Positions 32,634 to 43,404 of a DNA stretch of 64,000 nt are shown here, piece after piece (the stretch's first letter is position 1; the number at the start of each line of letters is the position of its first letter). The translations under genes and the position numbers were made by a program. The stretch is from Allacma fusca (Eukaryota; Arthropoda; Collembola; Symphypleona; Sminthuridae): contig OX359246.1 of assembly GCA_947179485.1 (NCBI GenBank), forward strand, positions 57,267,632 to 57,331,631, in the 5' to 3' direction. The notes under the pieces are model-generated. The model did no database searches and was not told the DNA's origin. It saw only the letters and a list, made by a program, of their open reading frames with translations.

Positions 32634-34565
32634 GTGCTCTATTTCTTTGAAAATTGCCTAATGCCTTCGGATCATGTCCAGCTTTCTTCCACCAACAAAT
32701 CCACTCCTCCCGTCTTACCCGACGATACCGGGAGTCCAAAAGTTCTCCTCGACTCTAGCAATTCGGACCTCAATTCTACTGGGCGAAAATCCATGGATAG
32801 AGCTCATTCCAGTTCAACTTCCGGGACTTCCCCAGACACCGATTTATTGCCCCGTGGCCGAAGCCACAGTTCGGATCTTCCCCTTTCAGTACACCAGCCT
32901 ACAGGGTCAGATGATGACTCACTCGGATCCTCTTATTCCCATTTACCATCGGACCTTTCGTCATGTGGCGGCGGGGATACTCCTCCCCTCCACAATTCCC
33001 CCGTTAATGGAACAACTACGAGCCACATATTGCTCAGCAAGCTACTCTTATGCAGTACAATCCCGGAATCTACTCCAGGAAATGCGGGATCCTCCTCCTC
33101 TTCATCTGAGTGTGGTTCCCGTAATCCAGGTGGACGCGCAGATTGTCATCTCGACATTCCTGAGGGAGGATCTGATGTCAATGGACCTCCTGACCCGGCA
33201 GAGGAAACAGTCAAAGAAGCTATTCGGCAAGCCCAAGCATACGATTCTAGCGATCAAATCTCCACCCCAAACGTCCGAGGAAATAGCAGTCGGACTCACC
33301 CCGTTCCACAATGCCCCCAATATACATCCATTGGCAAGTTTTCAACTCACCCTAACAAACACCGCGGAGCATTCAGACCCCAACAAAAGGTGCGAAATGT
33401 TCCTCAATCAACCCCAGAACGAATTCCCAGGTATCGTGATTACCCAATCTACGCCGACTGTACCCCCGTGCCTCAACACGTCGTCAACGCTCAGAACTCC
33501 TCCCGCAAGCCCAAGAGTCGTCCAAAATTCCAGACACAAGGACGACCGTTCATTACAAACCCCAACTTTCCTGTCGCCCGAAACTCACCTTCATTCAGAC
33601 CCCCTCCTGCAAATAACACCGTCACTACTACCATCCACACATCTCTACCCCCAGCTACTACTAAACGAGGCCGGTCCGTTCATCGGTTCTCGTTTACATA
33701 CACAACATTCCTCATCTGTTTGTTCTTCTTCCTCTGCGCCTCCGGATTTGAGGCTGCTCCAATCCCCGGAGGTTGGGGAAGCCTTCCCAATCTTGCCCAA
33801 CTGATGGGATCCAACAAGAAAACTACCCCCTTGAAGCACGCGTCATCGGCCAGCTCCCGTCTTGCTCTACAACCCCTTCAAAACTCCGTCAGTATCCACA
33901 CCCTTCCGGACACCAAATTGTACGATAAGCATGATAATTTTAATTTTGATAAAAATTCCAAGAATACTGTAGCTAAGAAAAACTCTGGTGTAAAAATGTT
34001 AGCTGCTGGTACTGGACTTATGGTTGCTGCTCCTGTTGTAACCAAAATCTTAGATTATATTCCCTCCCCATCCAACTCCTTCCCGGAATCTCCTTCCTCT
34101 ACTAATTCAAATTTGACCATTCGTCATGAGTATGTCATGGCAACAGTCCCTCCACCCCTAATTGATACGACACCTTCCTATTTTGCCAACATTGATGACG
34201 GAATTTCCTCTGAAATTCCCTCAACAATGTTACCCATAGTTCTCAAGCAGGTACAACTACCTGTCCCAACTTCACCTCCATCCCCTCCCCCTTTGGAGTT
34301 CGAAGTTAATTCTGGCCCTTGGACATTTCTTTTCCGTATTTTTTCAGTCCTCGGTTTTCTTATGACATTTTTAATTGGACTAGGCCTCTTTTGCTACGGC
34401 GGACGCCGAATTTTCCTTGCCCGCCGTATCACAAGACGGCGAGATCATGCTCTCCCAGCATTCTTTACCAGCGATCCGTCCACGGGAACGCAGGTTATGC
34501 TTCCTTTAAACCCCTCTTGTCAGGTTACTACCCTCTCCAAAGCGGTAGATCATCTTTCCCAATAA
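32634..34565 (+). CDS. Env-like membrane protein frame (third ORF)
   Basis: 643-codon frame between pol and the 3' LTR. The first half is low complexity, rich in Ser, Thr, Pro and Gly. A strongly hydrophobic stretch (FLICLFFFLC, about residues 356-370) is followed by a cleavage-like Ala-rich segment. Near 445-465 lies a second, milder hydrophobic run (MLAAGTGLMVAAPVV). A clear transmembrane segment at about 563-588 is followed by an Arg-rich cytoplasmic tail (RRIFLARRITRRR). That topology fits a surface/envelope-type protein, but no family signature was recognised and no furin-type site was assigned. Expression may need splicing, because no Met lies just upstream of the signal-like stretch. 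The 5' half overlaps another long frame at 32674. Confidence 0.6.
   Translation: MLYFFENCLMPSDHVQLSSTNKSTPPVLPDDTGSPKVLLDSSNSDLNSTGRKSMDRAHSSSTSGTSPDTDLLPRGRSHSSDLPLSVHQPTGSDDDSLGSSYSHLPSDLSSCGGGDTPPLHNSPVNGTTTSHILLSKLLLCSTIPESTPGNAGSSSSSSECGSRNPGGRADCHLDIPEGGSDVNGPPDPAEETVKEAIRQAQAYDSSDQISTPNVRGNSSRTHPVPQCPQYTSIGKFSTHPNKHRGAFRPQQKVRNVPQSTPERIPRYRDYPIYADCTPVPQHVVNAQNSSRKPKSRPKFQTQGRPFITNPNFPVARNSPSFRPPPANNTVTTTIHTSLPPATTKRGRSVHRFSFTYTTFLICLFFFLCASGFEAAPIPGGWGSLPNLAQLMGSNKKTTPLKHASSASSRLALQPLQNSVSIHTLPDTKLYDKHDNFNFDKNSKNTVAKKNSGVKMLAAGTGLMVAAPVVTKILDYIPSPSNSFPESPSSTNSNLTIRHEYVMATVPPPLIDTTPSYFANIDDGISSEIPSTMLPIVLKQVQLPVPTSPPSPPPLEFEVNSGPWTFLFRIFSVLGFLMTFLIGLGLFCYGGRRIFLARRITRRRDHALPAFFTSDPSTGTQVMLPLNPSCQVTTLSKAVDHLSQ
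32674..33804 (+). CDS. Overlapping 376-codon frame in the third coding region
   Basis: Open frame in the +1 frame relative to the Env-like ORF, beginning at its own ATG 40 bases later and staying open for 1.13 kb. Its middle (about residues 90-240) has a balanced, globular-looking composition with several hydrophobic-basic segments (for example FLREDLMSMDLLTRQRKQSK), unlike the low-complexity product of the other frame. Both frames staying open this long suggests that at least one is selected, possibly both. No domain was recognised. Alternatively this frame is the real protein of the 5' half and the membrane protein begins later by splicing. Confidence 0.45.
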   Translation: MSSFLPPTNPLLPSYPTIPGVQKFSSTLAIRTSILLGENPWIELIPVQLPGLPQTPIYCPVAEATVRIFPFQYTSLQGQMMTHSDPLIPIYHRTFRHVAAGILLPSTIPPLMEQLRATYCSASYSYAVQSRNLLQEMRDPPPLHLSVVPVIQVDAQIVISTFLREDLMSMDLLTRQRKQSKKLFGKPKHTILAIKSPPQTSEEIAVGLTPFHNAPNIHPLASFQLTLTNTAEHSDPNKRCEMFLNQPQNEFPGIVITQSTPTVPPCLNTSSTLRTPPASPRVVQNSRHKDDRSLQTPTFLSPETHLHSDPLLQITPSLLPSTHLYPQLLLNEAGPFIGSRLHTQHSSSVCSSSSAPPDLRLLQSPEVGEAFPILPN

Positions 34566-34806
34566 AGTAAAATTTTTTTTTGGTGTTTTTATTTTTATTT
34601 TTGTTTGTTTCTCTTTCAGTTAATTCTAGTTTGTTAGTCACAATTGTGCATTTTGCTAACACTTGTTACTTTAACCTTTTCTTTTACTAACTCATTTTTA
34701 GTTTGTTACATTTCACTAAATTGTTTTCACTATTTACATATTATATTTTCTTTTGTTATGTACTTCGTCAAAATTTGAGGCCAAATTTTCTGTTTACGGC
34801 CCGGGA
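34566..34806 (+). other. Retrotransposon 3' untranslated stretch
   Basis: T-rich sequence between the Env-like stop and the 3' LTR. The bases just before the LTR (GGCCCGGGA) are only partly purine, so the polypurine tract is weak or atypical. Confidence 0.6.
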
Positions 34807-35301
34807 TGTTAGGTTAAGATGAATTAAGTATGTTTTTCCATACAATTATTTAAGGATCATTTTAAAGTACAATTTAGCCTGCGAGCTAAATCATTAAAGT
34901 TTATTATTTGCTGACTGTATCCAGTCAACGGCCTTGGTAACTTCCGTTACCCATTTATCATGTATGTATTAATTTTAGAATTAGTAATCATTAGGACTAG
35001 TGTATCTAGTCCAGAAGATTTGTAAGAATGTATTTTTAGTCTTGTTCTGGTCTTCGGATCAATCCAATCAATCATTTAATCTTTCTTTAATTTCCCTTTC
35101 AGTTTCTTTTGATTTCACAAATAAATCAATTTTATTTTAATCTTCTCATTATTCACAGATCAGCTTCAATGGTTTAATTTATTCGTTGGCTTATCGTTTT
35201 GATTCTCACGAATAATTAATAGCGTTTCATATCTATTCAATATTCATATATTTTGACACCTGTACTTGTCTCATATTGATACACGCCAACTTAAACCAAA
35301 A
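34807..35301 (+). repeat. 3' LTR
   Basis: 495 bp, identical by eye to the 5' LTR, followed by the duplicated target bases (A)ATAT. Confidence 0.95.
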
Positions 35302-35305
35302 ATAT

Positions 35306-36431
35306 GTACCATGAAATTGAAAATAAATTCATGTTTTTTGGAAGGTAATATTTCGGCCTATTTTCCCCATTAAAATTAAATATGTATATATAGTTATGTC
35401 TATGTGTCTTGTCTTCATTATTATAAATTGCGTAAACCTAAGCGCGTGCGTCACAGCCCTCTCTGCAGTCTGAATTAGAGGATTTCAGGCTCGGGATATG
35501 TGGAACTTTATGCGTTAGGTATAGGGGGAGCATTATAAGTTACGTCACGCATATGGGCAAATTACGTTGTACGTTATAGATAAGGATGAATTTATGCCTT
35601 GAGGATAATGGGGACGTTACCAGTTTGAGGCAGAGGAACTTTATTTATTAGAAATAAGAAGAAAATTATGCGTAATGGAATGAGAAAATCATACGTAATA
35701 TATGGGGGACATTACATGTACATTAGGGGTAAGATATTGTTTTAAAATTTGTACCATTAACCATTTGATGACAGCAGATAAAGGGGTCTAGTAACTAAAA
35801 GGTAATTTTGAATTCACTGAGAGATCTGTTGAGGTTATATTAATCTTTTTGGACTGACGCCTCATTAGGCTATTATTTTTGGTTAAGCAAACATCCGTTG
35901 TCTTAGAAAAGAATCATAACCTTGATTTTCGTTATTATGATGATGAAAAAATCTCTCATTATTCTCGAAATAGCTTGAATGGATATATGTCCTTCGGCTT
36001 TTAAGCTTATACGCAGAAAATGCGTGATAAGGAAGAACGGAACTGAATTCAACTTTTTGCCAAAACTACGAATCTCGATGGGATTATGCCACCATAATGG
36101 TATAGGAAATTATACCTTGGATTATCATTGCAACATTCAATGCTCTTTTCTGTCTAATTTTTGAGTTTGTGATTCAATTTATTACAAAGTTTCAAATATA
36201 TATATATATATGTATATGAAGGTGACATGTTTGTTTTTTCTATGTATTTTCACAATTGAATAATTGTCTAATAATCAAACATTTTTGAATTCGAGTTGTT
36301 TTAATTTTATACATTCGGGAATTAAAATATTCTCTGTCCTGTCACTATAAAGCGATTCAGTTATTACATTATATTAAATTAAATGCACATGAGGAACTGC
36401 TCACCTTGGACACAACGTGAAATGAACGAAA
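35306..36431. other. Intergenic, no gene seen
   Basis: 1.1 kb between the retrotransposon and the 3' end of receptor F. It contains a short (TA)n tract near 36197..36216. Open frames here are short and lack any recognisable content. Confidence 0.5.
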
Positions 36432-39400
36432 TCACTTTGAACCATTTTCAGACATTCTCAACTGAAAGATCAAAATCATACATGGCAGAATTGCCGAAAT
36501 TACCTGAAATCAATAAATACAACATGACGATCAATTTTGTTACCCATAAATATTTTGTTGTGAAAATTAAACGGGGAAACGTGTAATAAGGAGGTAAGAA
36601 TATTTACTTAAAAATGCTTACCGTAGGAACAGTTGCATGGCTAAGGTCGCTCATATCCAGTACAGACAGTTTCCAGTTCCATGTCACAATCCATGTCAGA
36701 AGCTTTGAGACCTGAGATAATATTTTAAACCAGAATTAAATAAACCATTTTAAAGCCAGCCTTCCAGAATATCTGCAGTGATCTCAGTATAAGGGATTCC
36801 CAGGGTACGAAGGTTTTTATACAACATTAAACTAACCCTAATCTGCTACAAACAATTGCACGAGAATTAAGTGTTAAACCGTAGCCGGTCGAGTATTTAC
36901 ATAATTATAATAATAGCATTAATACTTACATACCCGCGTGGAAATTGGCTATGGAATACTATAGTTTTGAACTATAGGATTTATTAATAGGAAATTGGGA
37001 CCCTTTCCGATATAGACGCTCCTATGGATATTCCTGTAGTATCCTATTGTTTCTCCTATGCAGATTCTATAGGAATCCGACTAGCCCTCTCCTAAGTATG
37101 TCTATGCTGATGCAGGTTTTGTTTGATGCAACTGAATAATTAATATTGCATAATCTTAAAACTACACGTACTCAACCTGTATTACAACCATTAAAATGTT
37201 TTCAAATATGAATTTTATTAAGGAAACATTATTTGTTAAAAACAATGGAAAAATCTAACAAAATAATCAATTGATGACGATCACAGCCCCGGAATTCTGG
37301 AATAAAAAAATATAACGGCATTAATATTTCAGTAACGTATTCGTGCACTGCACTACTGCACTCTAAAAACTCCGGACTGAACTTAATCTTGGCCGGTAGG
37401 ATTTTTAAATCCCAGCAGGAAGAATATGCACACGTATCACGGCCAGGAAGTATTTGATCTTGCTATTCATACTAGTAAAAATTCAATCCCAACAGGAATA
37501 ATATATTCTTGTATATTTCAAGCATGCCTGGCTTAACTTGGAATTAATGCTGTAAGCATAGTTGAATTATGGATACTTGCAGGGTTAAAATAGGAATGTA
37601 TGAACCCTTATACCAAACCTAGCCGTCCAACAAAACATCTTGTATTTGAAAGCCATCCAGCATCATTTTAAACGGTTTCCCATAAACAAAGTAAAGATAG
37701 GTATCTGATGGGTACACATCTGTATCAGCAGAAATTTCGAGGTAAGAAATATCTAGTACATAACTAATTATATTCACAACATGTTTGGTATATGTATGTA
37801 TATCTATAAAACGGTACGATGTTCAATTTTATGAATAAACTTAAACAATTCACAGCTAAATGGTATATATTTATATTATTATTTATAAATTTGTATATTT
37901 GCCTGATCCTAAAAATTATTGAAATAATTTCGTAGCTGTGAGTTTTTTGTGTTTATTGATAATATTCAACATCGTACCGTTGTATATACATACATATATC
38001 AAGCATGCTGTGAATGTAATTACCTTTGAACTAGATATTTCTTACCTTTAAATTTCTGCTGGTACAGATGTGTCACTTCAGGTCCTCCAAAACTGAATCA
38101 ATAGTGGAAAAACTCATTCTGGATCCCGAATAATTAATTGAAATTATTTCAAAAGTTATCAAACACTGAGCAGCTTTGTTAAGCATGTCTTCACACTTGG
38201 CAGCCATTACTAGCATGCTTTTAATGCATACCCAATATAAATGTAACGGTCACTGAAAATGTTCGTGCATGCAGGAACACTTTGCTGCCGGAAAATCCAT
38301 AGTGTAATCCTGAGTGCAGAAAGAAATTTTATTTGACCTGCCCGGACTGAGAATGTACAAGATGACATTTAACTTGCAATGCAAGCATAAATTCATCCCT
38401 CGTTTTCCGTATTAAAGGATGAATTTAATTCAGAATCGGCATAATTCTGTTTCATCCTGCATATGGTGTTACCGGAGTTTTTAGAGTGTATATGCAAAAT
38501 AACATTGTATATTGGTAAAAGAATATATATGTATAAATATATTGAAACAACTAATTAGTTCCGAAAAACAAATACTGTTAATTTTTGACTCGAATTTGTA
38601 GAGCTACGCTGTATATAATTTTACTCCCTTTATGTTATAAGATAATTCCTTTTTACAATCAAAACTGCATACGTATAGTTATGTTGACATCCAGATTTTT
38701 GTAAATAATAGAAATATTTGTAAGAGTTTACTACTATAGTAAAACAATTAATAATATTTTTTAAGTTTTATTTTGCTATTACGTAAATATCTACTTTTAT
38801 TAAGGAGAGGGATTACTTTTGTGCTCTTAAAGCATTAAATGGGTGTCAACCGACTTTATGTAGCACTAGTAATTGTTTTTAATTTTAATGCCTATAAGAA
38901 ATAATTAAATTAATCGCTCACCTGAGTGGAATCCAGAAACAGTTGCAGGTCAAACGACAGTTAACAACCAAGTGTCTGTGACATGTTACTTACGTATGCT
39001 GGGTGCTGGGATATAAGTATCCGTTGCTGTTGCAAGAGTTAAAATATTTTCCCGCTGGAACTAAACATCGCGCAATATACAGAGTGACATGCGTAGAAAT
39101 GTATTTCTGGGCGCTACAGGAATCCCATAGGACAAACTAACAATAAGGTTGCCCATAGGAAACAACTAAACCTTTCCTAACGTTGCGTAATCTTACTTCA
39201 TGGGAGATTTAACTATAAGAAACTAAAGTTACCCATAGGAAAAACCTGAACGTTTCCTATTGATACTCTATTCCCATAGTTTCCTAAGCTAGATTTACGC
39301 ACGGGTATGTAGGTGTAAATTATCTGACTTAAAATTCCTTGAAAATGAATCACTTATACCAAGATACTATTAAATTTGAATGATATTATTATTGCTGATT

Positions 39401-40483
39401 TTATTAACAAAAACATACCTTTGCATCTGGTACTCTCTCGTTAACTCGGGCAATCAAAAGGTTTGCCTTCAGCTTATAAGTCTGAAAGTTTTTCAATAAT
39501 TAGTCCGCAATAATGATACGTGCAAACATATATATATTAATTAAGTTTCGAAAATGTGCTAACAATACCCGATTTTTCAAATAATTTCCGAAGCAAGCCA
39601 TGAATCCCACCGCCACCACACTGAATATATTTAGAGTCATGCAGTTGACCAGAAATGGAATTTGATTATCATTCGTTAAATAATTCAGGAATCGGAACCA
39701 GTTCAATGCAGAATGGTACAGTATGGCTAGGAAATAAATCCCAGCCATTTCGGCGTACAAATCCATCACCCGCTTTAGTAATACGACTTCTTCATAGAAT
39801 TTCTGAAAAGACTTCGGGAAGACAGCGTCGGTTTCCTTTACTGCACGTAAGTAATTGTTCTCAAAAGTCATCACACATTGCTCATAAATGCTCAAAATCA
39901 AGATTCCGAATACTACAACGAATAAGTATGAGTACATCAGGCCGCTGTATAACACGACACCCTCAAAACTGTTCACATATACTACAAGATCATTAGGAAA
40001 CATTTTTAGCGTAAAATTGGATGTGACAATGCTGTTTATGTCACTGCTTATTATTTCCACAGCAATAGCCAAAAGAATAGGTAGAAACGATAAGGCAATT
40101 ACTATGAAACAAATTCCTGTCGCAGTTTTGATCCTAACATTTGTACTCAAGATTGTTAAAGATGACACAAAGTTTTGAAAATCCTGCGTATGGAGAACGC
40201 CGGCAAACCGAATTAAAGTGTTCGGGATCACGTATGCTGAAATAATCAAAATGTACGTGATATGATCCGAGAGTTTCCTGCTCGTAAGTAAGTCTTCCAG
40301 AGAGGTGCCCAAATTTTCGTCCAAATATATTAAAATAGAAATGCATGCAATTAATATCTGAAGTAGTTTAAAAATAATCGCGGCAATAAAACTGTAGGTG
40401 GGAGTCCAGCAATCTCTCCAAAGGGGCATGCAGCATGTTACCCGACCGACAATTAAAACCACGTTAATCAGAATGCTACGCAT
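36432..40483 (-). CDS. Gustatory-receptor-like chemoreceptor F
   Basis: Complete four-exon chemoreceptor paired with E. Exon 1 is 40483..39569 (305 codons), exon 2 is 39481..39419 (21 codons, donor GTATGT), exon 3 is 36711..36622 (30 codons, donor GTAAGC) and exon 4 is 36503..36432 (23 codons plus TGA). Predicted length is 379 residues. The C-terminal motif ILIFQLRMS is intact, unlike in E. Intron 2 is 2707 bp, against 333 bp in E, because of the inverted-repeat insertion at 36927..39311. The splice sites themselves are intact, so the gene can still be functional if the long intron is removed. Exon 1 keeps the FGNYL(K/S)NR end shared by this family. Confidence 0.8.
37359..38488. mobile_element. 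Nested element with CACTCTAAAAACTCCGG termini
   Basis: A 1130-bp segment with 17-bp perfect terminal inverted repeats at 37359..37375 and 38472..38488, inside the larger element. No matching target duplication was seen. Its centre is a long hairpin. Non-coding, presumably a miniature DNA transposon that jumped into, or forms the core of, the outer element. Confidence 0.72.
37712..38074. repeat. Long hairpin (about 145-bp arms, about 75-bp loop)
   Basis: Left arm 37712..37857 is the imperfect reverse complement of 37932..38074. Landmarks appearing in both arms are ACATCTGTA(T/C)CAGCAGAAATT, GGTAAGAAATATCTAGT, CGGTACGATGTT and CTCACAGCTA-like ends. It would form a long stem if transcribed, as it would be in the receptor F pre-mRNA. 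Confidence 0.85.
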
Positions 40484-42374
40484 GCTTTGGCAACAGAAAT
40501 GTAATTTCAGTTTTACATATTCGCAATCAGTTGATGAAATAGTATGATTTTCTTATGGAGGTTTCCACAACTTGAACTAGAATAGATTTTCTACTCAAAT
40601 TCTCAACTTTAATGGCGTAATTTCAAAAATAAATTATTGAAAAAATCAGAATAGCTTCCTCTGCTTGACAAAACCATTATGTGCTTTTCGGGTTACAATC
40701 AACCAATAGATTATCATCATTATATTCTGTTTTGACCAAATAGTTACATATTCCAGTTGAATGTAGCATTCAATTCTCCAACTTTTATTTGCTTTATTAG
40801 TGAGTCCTTTCAAAAGCCTAATTTAATTGCATTGAAGAATATGCCTGAAAATCATGTTTGCAGTTGAAACTTCATAATATAAACTAATGGGCAGCCATTC
40901 CATTAAATTGATAAACATAGTTGATTCAGACCATAATATAAAAGCGCAGTTTATTTACAAACTACGCGCTTTAACAAAACCAATTATTATAAATTACTAC
41001 CAGAGTATTCATTCAAGTTTTCAACGCTATAATACCGTTATCACAAATGCACGTTTACTTATAGTTAATAACTTTTATCAGGAGGAAATTTTACGACAGG
41101 ATTCGTTTGCCATATTCGCAGAGACTCGCGAATTCATACATGTAGTTTGTATGTAGGTGCACTTTAAAGAATATTTCATACGTAACGTGTATCAAAATGC
41201 ATAAGTCGTAGAAGACGTTGTATCCACAATGTTCTGTTACAATAGTCTCCAGATTGTTAGTGCGGTTATTTAATTTTGCTTCAGAATAAACATATAAAGT
41301 TCAACACAGCACCCGAATTTTATAGTATGTATGTTATTTTACAGGGACCGGGCGAGATTATGGCAAAATTAGTTCGAGCGTTTTTACAGCTTATGCTTAT
41401 GTTTAAAGTGTATGACAGTATACAAATATGTGCCCTGTGACCTTTTACATTATTGAACCAAATTTATAGTTTGAATAACAAATCAACGTTCGTAAAAATA
41501 AATCCCTTCCTTTTGATATTTCCCAGCCAGAAATAGTTTTTCCATGGGAAGAATCTTCCATCTTCCAAAACAATACAACCGGTGTCATATGCTAATAAAT
41601 AAGTATATCTACATACGTATAATTTACGTAAATATATAACCTTGTTACATTGTAGTTACCTCAAAAATAAAATTTGTACCGTTAAATTAGTTAAATTTAT
41701 TTAAGAATCCTATGTCCTAAAAGAAGGGGTAACCCAACGTAGTGATCGTAGGTATGGGTAGTGGGTGCATACTGGTTATATTACATTTCATTGATAACTT
41801 AAAATCGTGCTGCTCATTATGATGATGATATTGACTTTATTGGCACGTCATCACAAAATCCTTACCTCTAATTGGAACTTAAAATACGTAATAATATGTA
41901 TAGTGTGAGGTTTGACATGAAAATTTTCTTTTCCAAAGGATATTTGTTAATAGTTTCCATTCCAAAAATGCGTGTACCCTTGAAAACATTTGCTGTTATT
42001 GTAATGTGTTTGGTCGAAAAAAGTTTTAAATATTTTGAAAATATTCTAGATTAAAGTAATGACCTTTCCAAACTTGGTGAACATACAAATAAAAACGCCT
42101 ATTCTAAATACTTCCAACTCGCTCGGTATAAACCTTTAATTCTTTCAAACATAATGTCTATTATTTTAATCACATAATTTCTCACCAGTACACCATACAT
42201 TATTACATCTGAAATGAAATTATAAATTACCGAAATCAGAAAATACAAAAAATTGTACGCCCTAAACAATAACAATCTGAAGAACTCACACTTAAAGATT
42301 CATTTGTAATTATCATTTAAAGTTTTCAAACTTCACGACCGCAATTTCTTGCTTACTAGAAACTGACGTTAATG
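40484..42374. other. Upstream flank of receptor F and spacer before the lectin array
   Basis: No gene supported. 40880..41140 matches the upstream block of receptor E and probably holds promoter or leader sequence. The rest is AT-rich without recognisable features. Homology to the lectin repeat unit begins near 42375. Confidence 0.5.
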
Positions 42375-42507
42375 ATGTACAGTCTAGTAGCTACAAGATG
42401 GTCGGAAATTAGAATTCAGTTTGCATTTCGCATTTTTCATAAAATAAATACGGTACAAGCGTAACCAAAGCCATCGTGTTATAAATAAAGTAGTCGTTGT
42501 TTAATCT

Positions 42508-43155
42508 TCAGGCTTCGCAGATAAAATAGTACCAGTTCTGGCAGCAACTATGCATCCATTTGTTCCTGTTGGGACCTGATGTGACAATGGCCAAGCAATT
42601 ATCTTGTCCGTTGTTTGTGTTCCCGATATTGCTGTAGTCAACCTTTTCCAAGGTTGATGCCCAAACCAATTCACCAGGGCTTATTTCAACACCAGATGTC
42701 CACATGTTGAACGCAATATTATAACTGGTGAGTAAAAGCGATATCTCCATCTGTTCAGCAGAGTCCTCAATGGCCAAAAGCTTTCGATTGGTTCTCCTGC
42801 AGTAATCAATGGCGTTCCAAAATGTTGCCTGTGAAGTTTGTAATGAACAAGACTTAATTAGTTACGTATATAATATGTGGGATATTAGAAACAAGAAAGA
42901 AAATCAAAACTAGTACGCCACTGAAGTTCAAATCCAGGACCTATTCTAACTTTGTTGCATGACTGCAACGTAGAAACTACCTACCGAAAAAGTACTAATG
43001 GTGTAGCCAGTTCCTGCTCGAGATTTTCCAGACAAGTGAACCATTCCGTCGGGACCAGGGGCCGGTAGCGTTCTGTTGGCGGGTAATGGAATCCCATTAC
43101 AGAGAGCGCCAGAAGATAGGCAAGTCAGAACGACGAATACCGCAATGGATTTCAT
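42508..43155 (-). CDS. Secreted C-type lectin, copy 1 (most diverged)
   Basis: Exon 1 is 43155..42985 and exon 2 is 42828..42508. Array-edge copy with protein changes not seen elsewhere: Ser-to-Cys at residue 19 near the signal-peptide end, Ile-to-Val at 39, and Phe-to-Cys at 152, which puts an extra cysteine next to conserved C153 and could disturb disulfide pairing. Its 3' flank also differs: the AATAAA signal found after the other copies is missing at the equivalent place. The frame is open, so it may still be expressed. Confidence 0.85.
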
Positions 43156-43264
43156 GGTTTCGGGACGAAAATTCGAAAGTTACGAAATTCAATAGTTTTC
43201 TGAAGGAAGTGTCTTTCGCCGAGTATGAACTGGTTGTGCTTGAAAACATGGTAGCATTCGTTGA

Positions 43265-43271
43265 TTTTATA
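43265..43271 (-). promoter_or_regulatory. TATA box of lectin copy 1 (same element in all copies)
   Basis: TATAAAA on the minus strand, 110 bp upstream of the ATG, implying a leader of roughly 80 bases. The same box lies at 46207, 49068, 51929, 54926, 57923, 60920 and 63917 (left coordinates) for copies 2 to 8. Confidence 0.75.
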
Positions 43272-43388
43272 GTCTCTGATTTGACGTGGTAAATATATCA
43301 CGGTTTAATCTCCACGCAATGTTTGGTTATGTGAAAGCGACCAATTCTGAAAACTGTAAAAGACTTACATTTCACCAACACTTACAAT

Positions 43389-43404
43389 GAGCCTAATTAG
43401 GCTC
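43389..43404. promoter_or_regulatory. 16-bp perfect palindrome upstream of lectin copy 1
   Basis: GAGCCTAATTAGGCTC, its own reverse complement, about 235 bp upstream of the start codon. It recurs unchanged at 46331, 49192, 52053, 55050, 58047 and 61044. It contains a TAATTA homeodomain-type core, so it could bind a dimeric regulator; this is inference. Confidence 0.4.

Larger units (their letters stand above)
26340..35301 (+). mobile_element. Complete Ty3/Gypsy LTR retrotransposon with Env-like region
   Basis: Intact retroelement of about 8.96 kb with two 495-bp LTRs that look identical base for base, gag, pol in the order protease, reverse transcriptase, RNase H, integrase (the Ty3/Gypsy order), and a third coding region. 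The target duplication is AATAT (26335..26339 and 35301..35305), or ATAT if the LTRs are taken to end CCAAAA rather than CCAAA. Identical LTRs and open frames indicate a recent insertion. It lies between receptors E and F. The membrane-protein-like third region recalls errantiviruses, but homology to known Env proteins could not be established by reading. Confidence 0.95.
36927..39311. mobile_element. Inverted-repeat element inserted in intron 2 of receptor F
   Basis: Insertion of about 2.4 kb bounded by inverted ends TACATACCCG(C/T)G and its complement, with looser inverted similarity continuing over the next 100 bases, rich in CCTATGG/CCATAGG motifs. The outer TA on each side may be a TA target duplication around CATACCCG ends. 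Removing it leaves an intron of about 320 bp, matching the paralogous intron of receptor E. It carries a second element inside. No coding sequence is present and the superfamily is not assigned. Confidence 0.7.

Noticed and set aside
35979-36164. 61-codon plus-strand frame between the retrotransposon and receptor F
   Set aside because: No recognisable content, and similar short frames occur throughout the intergenic DNA.
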